This document shows, piece after piece, positions 62,989 through 64,000 of a DNA stretch of 64,000 nucleotides; position 1 is the first letter of the stretch, and each line of letters opens with the position of its first letter. Origin of the DNA: Pseudofrankia saprophytica (lineage in GTDB: Bacteria; Actinomycetota; Actinomycetes; Frankiales; Frankiaceae). The notes under the pieces are model-generated. The model made no database searches. It was not told where the DNA came from and saw nothing but the letters and a program-made list of their open reading frames with translations. The stretch is from NCBI RefSeq assembly GCF_000235425.2, contig NZ_KI912266.1:6726553-6790552 (forward strand), given 5' to 3'. A program made the position numbers and the translations under genes.

Positions 62989-64000
62989 ATGAACGGTCGA
63001 GCAGGGAGAAGAGGCACCAATGGTACAGGTGGCGGCCGGTCTAGCAAGATCATGGTGGATCGGTCGGAGGGATTCGGTGAGCGACTGCTGGGTGTGCTGC
63101 TGGACCGCGCTCACGAGATGCCGCCACAGCTGATTGCCCCACTGGTGGCGGAAGAGATCGGCAGGATCGGCGGGCGAGACATCTCGATCCTTCTGCAGGA
63201 CTATGAGCAGCTGATACTCACGCCGCTGCCGGGCAGGAGCCTCGCGGTCGGGAAGCCCGAGCCGATCGACGACTCCCCCGCCGGCACGGCATTCCTCCGC
63301 GCGATGACTGTCGAGCAGCCACAGGCTGACGGTACGCGAATGTACCTGCCGCTGCTGGACGGTAGCGACCAGGTGGGGGTACTGGCGTTTACTCTCGACA
63401 CGGTCGATGATGATGACCGCCGGTTGCTGGGGCGACTCGCCGGCCTTGTCGCCGACATGTTGGTGACCAAGAGCAGCTACACCGACCAGTTCTTCCAGGC
63501 CCGGCGTCTCGAACCGATGAGTGTCGCCGCGGAGATCCAGTGGTCGCTGCTGCCTCCGCTGACCATGATCACCCCGCAGGTCGCGGTGGCCGGCATTCTC
63601 GAACCCGCCTACAACATCGCGGGCGACAGCTTCGACTACGCCCTCAACGACGACATCCTTCACATGGTCATCATCGACGCGATGGGCCACGACCTGGACG
63701 CCGCGGTGCTGGCGACGGTCGCGATCGGCGCCTACCGGCACGCCAGACGTGCCGATATCGGGCTTGCCGACCTGTACACGTTCATGGACGCAGCCATCCA
63801 CAAGCAGTTCGGTACCGATCACTTCGTCACAGCGCAGATGATGCGTCTGGATATCGGAACAGGTCACTTGCAGTGGGTTAACGCAGGCCATCCGGCGGCG
63901 TTGCTGATCCGCGATCGCAAGGTTATCCAGGCGCTGGAGAGCCCTGGGACCCTGCCGATCGGCTTCGGTGGTGACATACCGCAGGTCAGTGAGCAGACGC
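62989..64000 (+). CDS. SpoIIE-type PP2C protein phosphatase (5' part, cut by window end)
   Basis: 337 codons are open to the window edge from ATG 62989 (GGGGAGG upstream; ATG 63052 in frame is another option). Residues about 25-170 look like a small GAF-like sensory domain (GERLLGVLLDRAHEMPPQL, ISILLQDYEQLILTPLPGR, PLLDGSDQVGVLAFTLD). The SpoIIE/PP2C phosphatase begins at about 185: AAEIQWSLLPPLTMITPQVAVAG, EPAYNIAGDSFDYALNDDILHMVIIDAMGHDLDA (Asp metal ligands), HFVTAQMMRLDIGTGHLQWVNAGHPA. Such proteins dephosphorylate anti-sigma-factor antagonists in partner-switching regulation. The C-terminus lies outside. Confidence 0.88.
   Translation, partial: MNGRAGRRGTNGTGGGRSSKIMVDRSEGFGERLLGVLLDRAHEMPPQLIAPLVAEEIGRIGGRDISILLQDYEQLILTPLPGRSLAVGKPEPIDDSPAGTAFLRAMTVEQPQADGTRMYLPLLDGSDQVGVLAFTLDTVDDDDRRLLGRLAGLVADMLVTKSSYTDQFFQARRLEPMSVAAEIQWSLLPPLTMITPQVAVAGILEPAYNIAGDSFDYALNDDILHMVIIDAMGHDLDAAVLATVAIGAYRHARRADIGLADLYTFMDAAIHKQFGTDHFVTAQMMRLDIGTGHLQWVNAGHPAALLIRDRKVIQALESPGTLPIGFGGDIPQVSEQT

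Overview
The window is very high-GC DNA with frequent GTG starts, strong purine-rich ribosome binding sites and many stop/start overlaps (ATGA, GTGA). Its gene families (mycofactocin-type SDRs, tandem acyl-CoA dehydrogenases, class III CoA-transferases, a SARP-type regulator remnant, DUF4331) fit a soil actinobacterium. My best guess, by inference only, is a Frankia/Pseudofrankia-like genome. I saw no rRNA, tRNA, CRISPR array, insertion sequence or integrase.

Layout. 0-3 kb: a TPR protein divergent from a secreted DUF4331 protein, closed by a strong hairpin. 3.2-8.7 kb: a three-gene ABC-2 exporter (two permeases, one ATPase) divergent from a histidine kinase/response regulator pair. 8.7-10.8 kb: a decayed 2'-5' RNA ligase-like gene and a TIR-WD40 fusion gene whose base composition looks clearly less GC-rich than its surroundings. 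10.9-29 kb: a large CoA-dependent catabolic region (enoyl-CoA hydratase, GntR regulator, CoA-transferase, amidohydrolase, acyl-CoA ligase, aldehyde dehydrogenase, ThDP enzyme, then the coupled run TauD dioxygenase, Ldh2-type dehydrogenase and two giant double acyl-CoA dehydrogenases) ending in an MFS exporter. Three divergent promoters here share an AT-rich 18-bp motif, the likely GntR operator.

29.5-34.7 kb: a YjbR-like protein, a two-domain GNAT, a flotillin/NfeD pair and a methyltransferase fusion. 34.9-43 kb: a second catabolic region with a DapB-like dehydrogenase, SDR, FAD oxidase, M20 amidohydrolase, an 825-residue double CoA-transferase and a GAF-LuxR regulator. 43.3-46.8 kb: TetR plus epimerase, an SMP-30 lactonase and an XRE-cupin regulator. 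46.9-50.8 kb: an operon of fused E1 alpha/beta 2-oxoacid dehydrogenase and an acyl-CoA synthetase. Its divergent promoter region, shared with an alpha/beta hydrolase, carries two 19-bp dyads.

52.4-58.2 kb: a sugar-type ABC importer (lipoprotein, double ATPase, permease) run into two mycofactocin-type SDRs, then a convergent cytochrome P450. 59.6-64 kb: a membrane protein, a SnoaL-like protein divergent from TetR with twin perfect operators, a small hypothetical protein, a frameshifted SARP remnant, and the 5' part of a SpoIIE-type phosphatase cut by the window end.

The overall picture is a catabolic and xenobiotic-handling region made of several independently regulated modules, with one probable immigrant defence-type gene (TIR-WD40). 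Functions are read from motifs and family knowledge. Pathway substrates are not determined.
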